This document shows positions 14,407 through 19,686 of a stretch of 19,686 bases of DNA, piece after piece. Both the position numbers and the translations under genes were made by a program. The DNA is from an uncultured bacterium (GTDB taxonomy: Bacteria; Cyanobacteriota; Vampirovibrionia; Gastranaerophilales; Gastranaerophilaceae), in the NCBI GenBank assembly GCA_900547585.1, contig URHD01000037.1, positions 1 to 19,686 of the forward strand, in the 5' to 3' direction. Positions within the stretch are counted from its first letter, which is position 1. Each line of letters opens with the position of its first letter. The notes under the pieces were generated by a model. It searched no databases, was not told where the DNA came from, and was given only the letters and a program-made list of their open reading frames with translations.

Positions 14407-14460
14407 AGTAATACTTGCCGGAAAAATCCTTTCCGGCGGGATTAGCAGAACAAAATTACT
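14407..14460 (+). other. Nested stem-loop in the leader of the major capsid gene
   Basis: In the 79-base gap before the capsid gene, GCCGGAAA (14417-14424) pairs perfectly with TTTCCGGC (14430-14437) over a 5-base loop. AGTAAT (14407-14412) pairs with ATTACT (14455-14460) outside it. No T-run follows, so it is not a normal terminator; mRNA processing or stabilisation is possible. Confidence 0.5.
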
Positions 14461-14481
14461 AAAAGAAAGGAAATTCAAAAC

Positions 14482-15438
14482 ATGGCAACATCAGATGCAA
14501 AATTAATTACACGTACAAACGCTGAAGCGTTGATTCCTACTGAAACTTCGGAGGAAATTATCAAAAATTTACCGGGAAAATCAGCTGCTTTGAGCCTTTT
14601 TAAACAACTGCCCAACATGAGTGCAAAACAGAAAACTCTGCCTGTGGCTTCTTCTTTACCCAGCGCTTACTTCCTCAACGGGGATACTGCGATGAAACAG
14701 ACTACCAATGCAGAATGGGACAAATTGACACTCACAGCTGAAGAAATTGCTGTTATTATTCCTATTCCGGATGCGGTTCTTGATGATTCTTCTTACAGCA
14801 TTTGGGATGAGTTGAAACCGCAGATTGTTGAAGCGTTCGGGCTTGCAATCGACGAAGCAATCTTCTTTGGTACCAACAAACCCACTACTTATCCTGATGC
14901 GATTGTTCCTACTGCAATTTCTAAGGGCGCTAAGGTTGAAATCGGAACAAATGAAGACATTGCCGGTGACATTATAGGCGAAGGCGGCGTTATGGAGAAG
15001 GTTGAAAAATCCGGTTTTAGAGTAAACGGTTTTTATGCGGACAATACTCTCGAAGCTAAATTCAGAAACCTCAGAGATAAAAACAACCAGCTTCTCTACA
15101 CTCCCGGTTTGACTTCTGAAACACCGGTAAGCCTTGTCGGGCGTCCGCTTATGTATGATGAAATCGGCGGAGTTTTTGATACTTCAAAAGCTTTGCTCGT
15201 TGCAGGCGATTTCACAAAAGCGGTTTATTCAATTCGTCAGGATATCACTTACAAAGTGCTTGATCAGGCTATCATTCAGAACACTGACGGTTCAATTGCT
15301 TACAACCTTGCTCAACAGGATATGTCTGCTCTGCGCTGTGTAATGCGTATTGGTATTCAGATTGCTAACCCTGTAAGCAGAAAAGGCGGCTCAAACCGTT
15401 ATCCGTTTGCTGTTCTTGTTCCCAAAGCTGCTGCATAA
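14482..15438 (+). CDS. Major capsid protein, HK97 fold
   Basis: 318 aa. An N-terminal arm (ALIPTETSEEIIKNLPGKSAALSLFKQLPN) leads into the E-loop region (KTLPVASSLPSAYFLNGD...). Then come the IIPIPDAVLDDSSYSIWDELKPQIVEAFGLAIDEAIFFG segment and the C-terminal VMRIGIQIANPVS strand, all typical of HK97-family capsid proteins. There is no N-terminal delta or protease domain, in keeping with a separate scaffold gene. An AAAGGAAA ribosome-binding site precedes the ATG. The gene is followed immediately by a strong terminator. Codon choice is less AT-biased than in the moron genes, as expected for a highly expressed protein. Confidence 0.9.
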   Translation: MATSDAKLITRTNAEALIPTETSEEIIKNLPGKSAALSLFKQLPNMSAKQKTLPVASSLPSAYFLNGDTAMKQTTNAEWDKLTLTAEEIAVIIPIPDAVLDDSSYSIWDELKPQIVEAFGLAIDEAIFFGTNKPTTYPDAIVPTAISKGAKVEIGTNEDIAGDIIGEGGVMEKVEKSGFRVNGFYADNTLEAKFRNLRDKNNQLLYTPGLTSETPVSLVGRPLMYDEIGGVFDTSKALLVAGDFTKAVYSIRQDITYKVLDQAIIQNTDGSIAYNLAQQDMSALRCVMRIGIQIANPVSRKGGSNRYPFAVLVPKAAA

Positions 15439-15460
15439 GCTTTGTTCGGGGGATAATTAT

Positions 15461-15497
15461 GAATCAGCGGTATTTTGCGCCGCTGATTCTTTTTTTT
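15461..15497 (+). terminator. Intrinsic terminator after the major capsid gene
   Basis: A perfect 10-base-pair stem, GAATCAGCGG (15461-15470) / CCGCTGATTC (15480-15489), has a 9-base loop and is followed by eight T. It ends about 20 bases before the adaptor start codon, leaving no room for a promoter, so the downstream genes must rely on read-through. Confidence 0.92.
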
Positions 15498-15516
15498 AAC
15501 AAACAGGAGGTGGAAG

Positions 15517-15963
15517 ATGACTATTGAATTGTATAAAAATTCTTTGATAAGCAAAGAGGATGCTTCTTTGTATTTTGAGGAGCGGTATGATTCTCGAAAG
15601 TGGTTTGAGCTTACGGAGGAGAATCAGGAAAAACTGCTTATTTCTGCCAGCAGGAAAATCAACAGGTTTGATTTTGTGGGAGAAAAGGCTGACGCGGGTC
15701 AGCCGATGGAATTTCCTCGAAATTACGATATGCCGCAGGATATCAAGGATGCTGTTTGCGAGGAAGCGATTTCTATGGCTCAGTGCGCAGGCAGTGTTCA
15801 TGAAGAAAACATGAAAGCCGGGATTAAGTCAATTTCTCTCGGTACAGGTTCGATTTCATACGGGGATTCGGCAGTTTCGCAAGAAAGCAGGCAGCTTTGT
15901 TCGGACAGTGCGCTTTACCTTGTGAAAAAGTGGGTAAAAAAGGGCTACATGTTCGGATGTTAG
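15517..15963 (+). CDS. Head-tail connector/adaptor (HK97 gp6-like)
   Basis: 148 aa, with an AGGAGGT Shine-Dalgarno site. Adaptor proteins form the ring that docks under the portal after packaging. The pattern LTEENQEKLLISASRKINRFDFVG, then FPRNYDMPQDIKDAVCEEAISMA, then a Gly/Ser turn and a C-terminal helix is that of the gp6/DnaT-like connector family: a helical bundle with the 'A-x-x-x-I-D/N-x' helix and the 'FPR....P..IK.A..E.A' segment. Position directly after the capsid gene agrees. It is intact and of normal length. Confidence 0.75.
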   Translation: MTIELYKNSLISKEDASLYFEERYDSRKWFELTEENQEKLLISASRKINRFDFVGEKADAGQPMEFPRNYDMPQDIKDAVCEEAISMAQCAGSVHEENMKAGIKSISLGTGSISYGDSAVSQESRQLCSDSALYLVKKWVKKGYMFGC

Positions 15964-16009
15964 GCGGTTTTTCGGCTAAATTACAAAAAATATCAGAAAG
16001 GGGGTGTTT

Positions 16010-16315
16010 ATGGGATATTTTTCTAATTTACTGGTTCAAGATGCGGTTTGGAAGTCCACCGATGGCACAGACAGCAACGGTGTTCCTGTGATTGTTTCCG
16101 AAGAGGAGATTAAGTGCAGGATTGAATTTTCAGATTCGGTTGTTGTTGCATTTGACGGGCAGGAAAAGAATGTTTCCGGCAGGATTTTTACGGAAGCAGG
16201 GCTTAAACCTGCGGATATTCTCTATTTTGACGGTATAGGATATACGGTGGTCAAGGTTACGCCTTCGTTTGCGCTTGACGGGGTAAATGCTGTTAATGAA
16301 GTTTATTTTCAGTAA
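16010..16315 (+). CDS. Head-tail stopper/minor capsid protein (probable)
   Basis: 101 aa from the ATG at 16010, chosen because AAAGGGGGT lies at the right distance; a GTG at 16004 in frame is an unlikely alternative. The protein is beta-rich. An IEFSDSVVVAFDGQEKNVSGRIF strand pair followed by LKPADILYFDGIGYTVVKV matches the small beta-barrel head-closure (stopper) proteins that follow the adaptor in siphophages. The first 20 residues are polar. Sequence conservation in this family is low, so the call rests on fold-like pattern and synteny. Confidence 0.62.
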   Translation: MGYFSNLLVQDAVWKSTDGTDSNGVPVIVSEEEIKCRIEFSDSVVVAFDGQEKNVSGRIFTEAGLKPADILYFDGIGYTVVKVTPSFALDGVNAVNEVYFQ

Positions 16316-16332
16316 GAAATGAGGAAAACACA

Positions 16333-16701
16333 GTGATTTTAGACGATTTTAAGGCTTTTATAATTGAGAATGATGCTTTTGATGAGGATTTTATAAAATT
16401 CGATTTTGACAGTACGCTCGACAGCAAGGCGCTTGTTCTTGCGGTTAAAGACAGCCTGCCATGTGATCTGGCAAGACGTAATGACATTCAGGTAATTGTC
16501 AAAAATTCCGATATGATGCAGGCTCGGGAGGATTGTCTTGATATATTTGATTTATTTTGTCCGAAAGATCTTTATCAAAAAGCTTCTTTCATTAATGGCA
16601 AAGTTATGCATATAAAAGCACTCAAGGAACCATATTTTATGGAAAAAGAAACAGGAGGGCGGTATTGTTACGGTTTTAACATACTGGTTACTTACGATTA
16701 G
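16333..16701 (+). CDS. Tail completion/terminator-like protein (probable)
   Basis: 122 aa from a GTG start, with GAGG nine bases upstream. An alpha/beta layout (an N-terminal helix, a central IQVIVKNSD strand, a long helix MMQAREDCLDIFDLF, a strand pair, then a final YGFNILVTYD strand) matches the phage minor capsid/tail terminator group that caps the tail tube at the neck. It lies between the stopper and the major tail protein, the expected position. Conservation in this family is weak; other neck proteins are possible. Confidence 0.62.
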   Translation: MILDDFKAFIIENDAFDEDFIKFDFDSTLDSKALVLAVKDSLPCDLARRNDIQVIVKNSDMMQAREDCLDIFDLFCPKDLYQKASFINGKVMHIKALKEPYFMEKETGGRYCYGFNILVTYD

Positions 16702-16749
16702 GGAGTTTGAGAAGCTCGCTAAGTTTAAACAGATAATAAGGAGGAAAAA

Positions 16750-17349
16750 ATGGCACTCAAAACAGTTACAAAATTATTCGGCATTGATGACGCAAAGTTA
16801 TTTCCGGTTTTAACGGATACGGAAGCTGAATTTACCTGCGGGAGCGGGATTGATTTGCCCGGTGTAAGGCAGATTTCTTTGACTTATGAAATTGAGGAGA
16901 AAAATCTTACAGGAGATGAAAAAGTTCTTGATGTTTCCAACAAAATCAAGTCGATTACGTTCAATATGGAATATGCGAAACTGAGTCTTGAGGTTTTGGC
17001 TCAACTTACCGGCGGTTCTTATTCAAAAAACGGCTCGGGGGATGACGAAGTCGGCAAATTTACTTTTGGCGGTGGGGATTTGCCCAATTATTTTCAACTA
17101 AAGGCGCAGATTCTGGATACCAGCAATGATGGCGGCGATGTTCATTTCTGTATTTACAAGGCAAAAGCCACTGCTATTCCTATCAACGGTACTCAGGATG
17201 ACTTTGCAACGTTTACATTTGACGGGCGCGGTGTTTATACAGAGCATGAGTTCACAACCGGCTCTTCTAAGCAGACAAAGCTGCTTGATATTGAGCTTCA
17301 TGCAAAAGCTACAGAGCTCGTTGCGACAGTCGAAGAAGCTTCGATATAA
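16750..17349 (+). CDS. Major tail tube protein
   Basis: 199 aa, with an AAGGAGG Shine-Dalgarno site. The beta-sandwich pattern (an N-terminal LFGIDDAKLFPVLTDT segment, alternating strands with LPGVRQISLTYEIEEKNLTGDEK, a central Gly/Asp-rich loop, and a C-terminal LLDIELHAKATELVATV) is typical of Gram-positive-type siphophage tail tube proteins. It lies after the neck genes. In most siphophages the chaperone and tape-measure genes follow here; in this element they lie upstream of the capsid genes and a structured gap follows instead. Confidence 0.78.
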   Translation: MALKTVTKLFGIDDAKLFPVLTDTEAEFTCGSGIDLPGVRQISLTYEIEEKNLTGDEKVLDVSNKIKSITFNMEYAKLSLEVLAQLTGGSYSKNGSGDDEVGKFTFGGGDLPNYFQLKAQILDTSNDGGDVHFCIYKAKATAIPINGTQDDFATFTFDGRGVYTEHEFTTGSSKQTKLLDIELHAKATELVATVEEASI

Positions 17350-17368
17350 ATTTTCCGGTAGAAGATGG

Positions 17369-17440
17369 CAGTTCGCAAAATCTGTTTTTCGGGCGCTTTT
17401 TGCGCAAATTTTGCAAATTATGCAGGGATTTTGCGGACTG
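17369..17440 (+). repeat. 14-bp imperfect inverted repeat enclosing a small hairpin (gap after the tail tube gene)
   Basis: CAGTTCGCAAAATC (17369-17382) pairs with GATTTTGCGGACTG (17427-17440) over 14 positions, with one G-U pair in RNA. The 44-base interior contains GCGC-TTTTT-GCGC (17393-17405). No T-run follows, so it is not an obvious terminator. The 134-base gap holds no convincing gene; a 34-codon ATG frame at 17365 has only a weak ribosome-binding site. Confidence 0.5.
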
Positions 17441-17483
17441 TTTCTTATACCATCAGGGTTATGTATTGAAAGAGAGGAAAGTT

Positions 17484-18815
17484 ATGGATTATCCGGTGTT
17501 TGATATACCTTATCAGGCGGCTTACAGTTCGTCGATTGAGTTCAAAACTACCGTAAATGAAAAAATGAAAGGTCATGAGCAGCGATATCCTGTTTGGACT
17601 TATCCAAAGAGGACTTTTACGCTCAAGTTCGACAAAAATTTTAAAGACAGGCAAAAACTCGAGAATTTTTTCGTTCAGGTTATGGGACAGGCCGGAAAAT
17701 TCAAGTTTGTTTGGGAGGTCGAAAAGGGCGGAAACGGCAGAGAATATATTTGCAATTTTGACACTGATTCTATGAAGCAGAATATCAAGGATTTTGGCTA
17801 TACTGAATGCGAATTGAGGATTTGCACGATTGACGATTCGCCCATAGACGCTGTTGACAAGCTCGATTTCTATCATGATGCGGAATGCGAGAATTCTATT
17901 GAGTTTTATACCTTGATTGACAAGATTTTTACAGCGCAAAACAACAGAAAAAGCTGGTGGGATTCGCCCAAAAAGACCTGGAAGCTGACTTTTTGTAAAA
18001 ATGCGGTGACGAGAAAGAAACTGGAGAGCTTTTTTCTTGCTAAGCGCGGAAAATTTCGTTCTTTCGAGTGGACATGGAAAAAAGAATGCGGCGGCGACGG
18101 AAAAACTTATAATGTTAGATTCGATACTGACAAGCTTGAAACTTCGATATCCGAGATGGGCTATGGCGAGCTCCAAATTGAGCTCAAGGAGGTTTTTCCA
18201 TCTACCAATCCGGCTTTTGAGGTTGAAAAAGATGAAATTATCCCGAGAAAACTGCTGAAAATCGAGATGGAGGGCGGATCTATTTATGTTTTGGACAATG
18301 AAACGCTCGATGTATTGCAATATAACGGGGAATCTTATCTCGGGGCGCCGCTTTCTCATGGTGAGATTGTTAAGGACGATAACTCCAGTGTTTCAAAGCT
18401 TAGTATTGAGCTTTCTAACGTTGCGTTGTCGATTTCCGGCATTATCGGAAACCGCGGGGATGTTGTGACGAATGCGCCTGCTATTCTTTTGCTGGTTTTT
18501 CTGGATATTAATACAAATCAGATTATTCCCAATCTCAAGCAGGTTCTGTATGCAGGCAGATGCAATAATTTGAAGCTTGATTATGAAAATGCAAAGATGG
18601 ATATTGAAACTGAGCTAGGCGGATTTGAGATTCAGGCGCCTGTTATGAAATACAGGACCGGATGTCAGGTTAGGCGTTTTAAAGATTGCAGATGCGGTTA
18701 TACCGGGGAAGAAACTTCTTGTGACAGGACTTTTGACAGGTGCAAGGAGCTTGGAAATCAGGCAAATTTTCGTGGATTCCCGCAGATGTTTAATGAGCTT
18801 GTTATCAAAGTTTAG
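17484..18815 (+). CDS. Fused distal tail protein: two gpM/DUF2460-like repeats plus a gpL/DUF2163-like Cys domain
   Basis: 443 aa from the ATG at 17484, with AGAGAGGAAA upstream; an in-frame TTG at 17400 lies within the stem-loop region and is rejected. Residues about 8-116 and 127-236 are copies of one domain with a 121-residue period: PKRTFTLKF (41-49) against PKKTWKLTF (162-170), KLENFF against KLESFF, FDTD (92-95) against FDTD (213-216). HEQRYP (31-36) recalls the GYEQR motif of lambda gpM/DUF2460. Residues about 255-443 resemble lambda gpL/GTA gp13, ending in Cys394, 402, 404, 413 and 420 and a FRGFPQM motif; gpL is known to bind an Fe-S cluster there. It should form the tail tip. It ends before a terminator and the second moron. 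Confidence 0.75.
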   Translation: MDYPVFDIPYQAAYSSSIEFKTTVNEKMKGHEQRYPVWTYPKRTFTLKFDKNFKDRQKLENFFVQVMGQAGKFKFVWEVEKGGNGREYICNFDTDSMKQNIKDFGYTECELRICTIDDSPIDAVDKLDFYHDAECENSIEFYTLIDKIFTAQNNRKSWWDSPKKTWKLTFCKNAVTRKKLESFFLAKRGKFRSFEWTWKKECGGDGKTYNVRFDTDKLETSISEMGYGELQIELKEVFPSTNPAFEVEKDEIIPRKLLKIEMEGGSIYVLDNETLDVLQYNGESYLGAPLSHGEIVKDDNSSVSKLSIELSNVALSISGIIGNRGDVVTNAPAILLLVFLDINTNQIIPNLKQVLYAGRCNNLKLDYENAKMDIETELGGFEIQAPVMKYRTGCQVRRFKDCRCGYTGEETSCDRTFDRCKELGNQANFRGFPQMFNELVIKV

Positions 18816-18854
18816 AGATTATGTTATGATGTAGGCGGACAAAAATAATTTCTT

Positions 18855-18888
18855 AGAGATATAGTTTTGCGCTATATCTCTTTTCTTT
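18855..18888 (+). terminator. Intrinsic terminator after the distal tail gene
   Basis: The stem AGAGATATAG (18855-18864) / CTATATCTCT (18872-18881) is perfect, with a 7-base loop, followed by TTTCTTTTTT. It separates the distal tail gene from the second moron. Confidence 0.87.
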
Positions 18889-18901
18889 TTTGTTGAAAAT
18901 A

Positions 18902-18910
18902 TGATAATAT
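18902..18910 (+). promoter_or_regulatory. Extended -10 promoter of the second exported moron
   Basis: TGA-TAATAT ends seven bases before the ATG at 18918, and no Shine-Dalgarno site lies between. This repeats the arrangement before moron copy 1. Confidence 0.42.
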
Positions 18911-18917
18911 TCATACA

Positions 18918-19451
18918 ATGAAAAAATTTCTGATAACCCTCCTACTATTTTTAATAATGTTGCCAGCCGGAGCAAAAACGCTGACTGGCGGTGTGGTTTA
19001 TACGGTAGAAAGCGCACGCAAGGCGGCGTTTGAGGGTATAGAATATGAAATCTCCATGGAGCCGTTTAAAAAATACATGACCGATCCTGGTTTTATATCA
19101 CCGGCGAAGACCGAGGGCGGGAAGCCGAAGGTGAGTAAGAAAGGGCGTCGGGTTACGTTTTTTTCTGATGGAGAGTATGCTATTAGTTATAAAAATAATA
19201 TTTATAGCTATTATTATAAAAAAAATGGACAACTTGTAAATATTGTAATTGATGATGCAAATAGTAAAACATATCCATTTCTTTCAAAAAAATATGACCT
19301 AAATGGCAAGTTAGTCAGAGTTTTTTTAATAGTTAGTAGTTCTGAGTCTTTTGTTTTTACTCCCGATAAATTATTAACAGCTCACTGGCTAAATGATAAA
19401 TGTTATGACGAAAATAATAAAATTAAAAGTACTAGAACTTCTAATTTTTAA
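18918..19451 (+). CDS. Exported moron protein, copy 2 (function unknown)
   Basis: 177 aa, paralogous to the 12134 gene. The Sec signal peptide (MKK, an L/I-rich core, then PAGAK) is followed by TLTGGVVYTVESARKAAFEG; over the first 25 mature residues about 19 are identical to copy 1. Later shared points are the FFSD/WFSD segment, YYYKKNGQL, the DLNGKL hairpin unit, ESF, TAHW and CYDE. As in copy 1 the first third has ordinary base composition and the rest is very AT-rich. It has its own -10 element and a terminator on each side. Divergence outside the first mature segment suggests old duplication or separate acquisition rather than a recent copy. No function is assigned; a secreted host-fitness or superinfection factor is possible. 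Confidence 0.72.
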   Translation: MKKFLITLLLFLIMLPAGAKTLTGGVVYTVESARKAAFEGIEYEISMEPFKKYMTDPGFISPAKTEGGKPKVSKKGRRVTFFSDGEYAISYKNNIYSYYYKKNGQLVNIVIDDANSKTYPFLSKKYDLNGKLVRVFLIVSSSESFVFTPDKLLTAHWLNDKCYDENNKIKSTRTSNF

Positions 19452-19473
19452 ATAATAATGTTGAGATACTCAG

Positions 19474-19501
19474 AAGAACAAGCTACGGCTTGTTCTTTTT
19501 T
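19474..19501 (+). terminator. Intrinsic terminator after moron copy 2
   Basis: A perfect 10-base-pair stem, AAGAACAAGC (19474-19483) / GCTTGTTCTT (19488-19497), has a TACG tetraloop and its T-run continues to 19501. The ribosome-binding site of the next gene begins about 12 bases later. Confidence 0.92.
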
Positions 19502-19522
19502 GTTGTGAAGAAAGGAGAACAA

Positions 19523-19686
19523 ATGGGACTTGACAATGTTACAAAAAAAGATGTTGAACAAGCGCATAAGCTAACTGAAGTTTATGAGCAAGTACTGACA
19601 CAAATAAAAGAAAGGAGGGAAAAGTTTAAACAGGAGTTTAGCAAAACAATGCAAGACTTCGTAGGCGAACAAAAAACAGCACTGGA
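19523..19686 (+). CDS. Coiled-coil protein, N-terminal part only (possible second tape-measure or tail-tip component)
   Basis: The frame starts with ATG at 19523, preceded by AAAGGAGAAC, and runs off the right edge; 54 codons are visible. The visible sequence is helical and highly charged (KKDVEQAHKLTEVYEQVL, then KERREKFKQEF), like the opening of the tape-measure-like protein at 12717, although the two do not align clearly. Like that gene it follows directly behind a moron and its terminator. It could be a further tape-measure segment or another late structural protein. Confidence 0.6.
   Translation, partial: MGLDNVTKKDVEQAHKLTEVYEQVLTQIKERREKFKQEFSKTMQDFVGEQKTAL

Noticed and set aside
17365..17469. 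34-codon ATG frame in the gap after the tail tube gene
   Set aside because: Weak ribosome-binding site, and the sequence is explained by the long inverted repeat; the peptide resembles no chaperone.
17400..17483. TTG start adding 28 residues to the tail-tip fusion protein
   Set aside because: The TTG lies in the stem-loop with no Shine-Dalgarno site; ATG 17484 has AGAGAGGAAA.
17445..18359. Long minus-strand open frame (304 codons) opposite the tail-tip gene
   Set aside because: Its translation lacks protein-like motifs and it lies opposite a well-supported gene with a Shine-Dalgarno site; it is a codon-usage shadow.
1..19686. CRISPR arrays, tRNA genes, insertion sequences
   Set aside because: No regularly spaced direct repeats, no cloverleaf with a GTTCRA-type T arm at correct spacing, and no transposase-like protein were seen on either strand.

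Overview
The window splits into a bacterial chromosomal half (1-7407) and the head and tail structural genes of a tailed prophage or phage-like element (about 7600 to the right edge). Base composition is moderately AT-rich, and Shine-Dalgarno sites (AGGAG/AAGGAGG) are clear at most genes. rpmI-rplT form a two-gene unit without infC beside them, as in Cyanobacteria. Together with the low GC and the style of the exported proteins, this weakly suggests a gut Gastranaerophilales/Melainabacteria-like host. This is an inference, not a sequence match.

Chromosomal half, all on the minus strand. The left edge holds the start of an exported protein behind a good sigma-70-type promoter. Next, in transcription order, come dgt-metX-metW: an HD-domain dNTPase, homoserine O-acetyltransferase and MetW, with metX and metW overlapping. 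Then comes birA-tadA-TIGR02757: a biotin ligase without a DNA-binding domain, a tRNA adenosine deaminase and a TIGR02757-family protein, linked by ATGA stop/start overlaps. rpmI-rplT follow, with their own promoter and terminator. The last gene is a ferritin-like protein with two di-iron four-helix-bundle signatures in tandem, ending at a strong terminator.

Phage half, all on the plus strand. The order is: an unknown protein with a small Cys motif; a compact, possibly pseudoknotted non-coding segment; small and large terminase subunits; portal; two tail assembly chaperone frames joined at an A8 run; an exported cargo ('moron') gene; a tape-measure-like protein; scaffold; HK97-fold major capsid; adaptor, stopper and tail-terminator genes; major tail protein; a fused distal-tail protein (two gpM/DUF2460-like repeats plus a gpL/DUF2163-like domain with a Cys cluster); a second, paralogous exported moron; and the start of a coiled-coil protein cut by the window. 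No integrase, repressor, lysis gene or att site is visible.

The most unusual points are these. (i) Two paralogous secreted-protein genes each sit in a terminator / extended -10 / gene / terminator cassette inside the late operon. (ii) Several intrinsic terminators lie flush against the ribosome-binding site of the next structural gene, so late expression seems to need read-through or antitermination. (iii) The chaperone/tape-measure module lies between portal and capsid genes. (iv) Several unit-first genes have a -10 hexamer 6-7 nt before the start codon and no Shine-Dalgarno site, which suggests leaderless mRNAs. (v) Several gene gaps hold strong nested inverted repeats.
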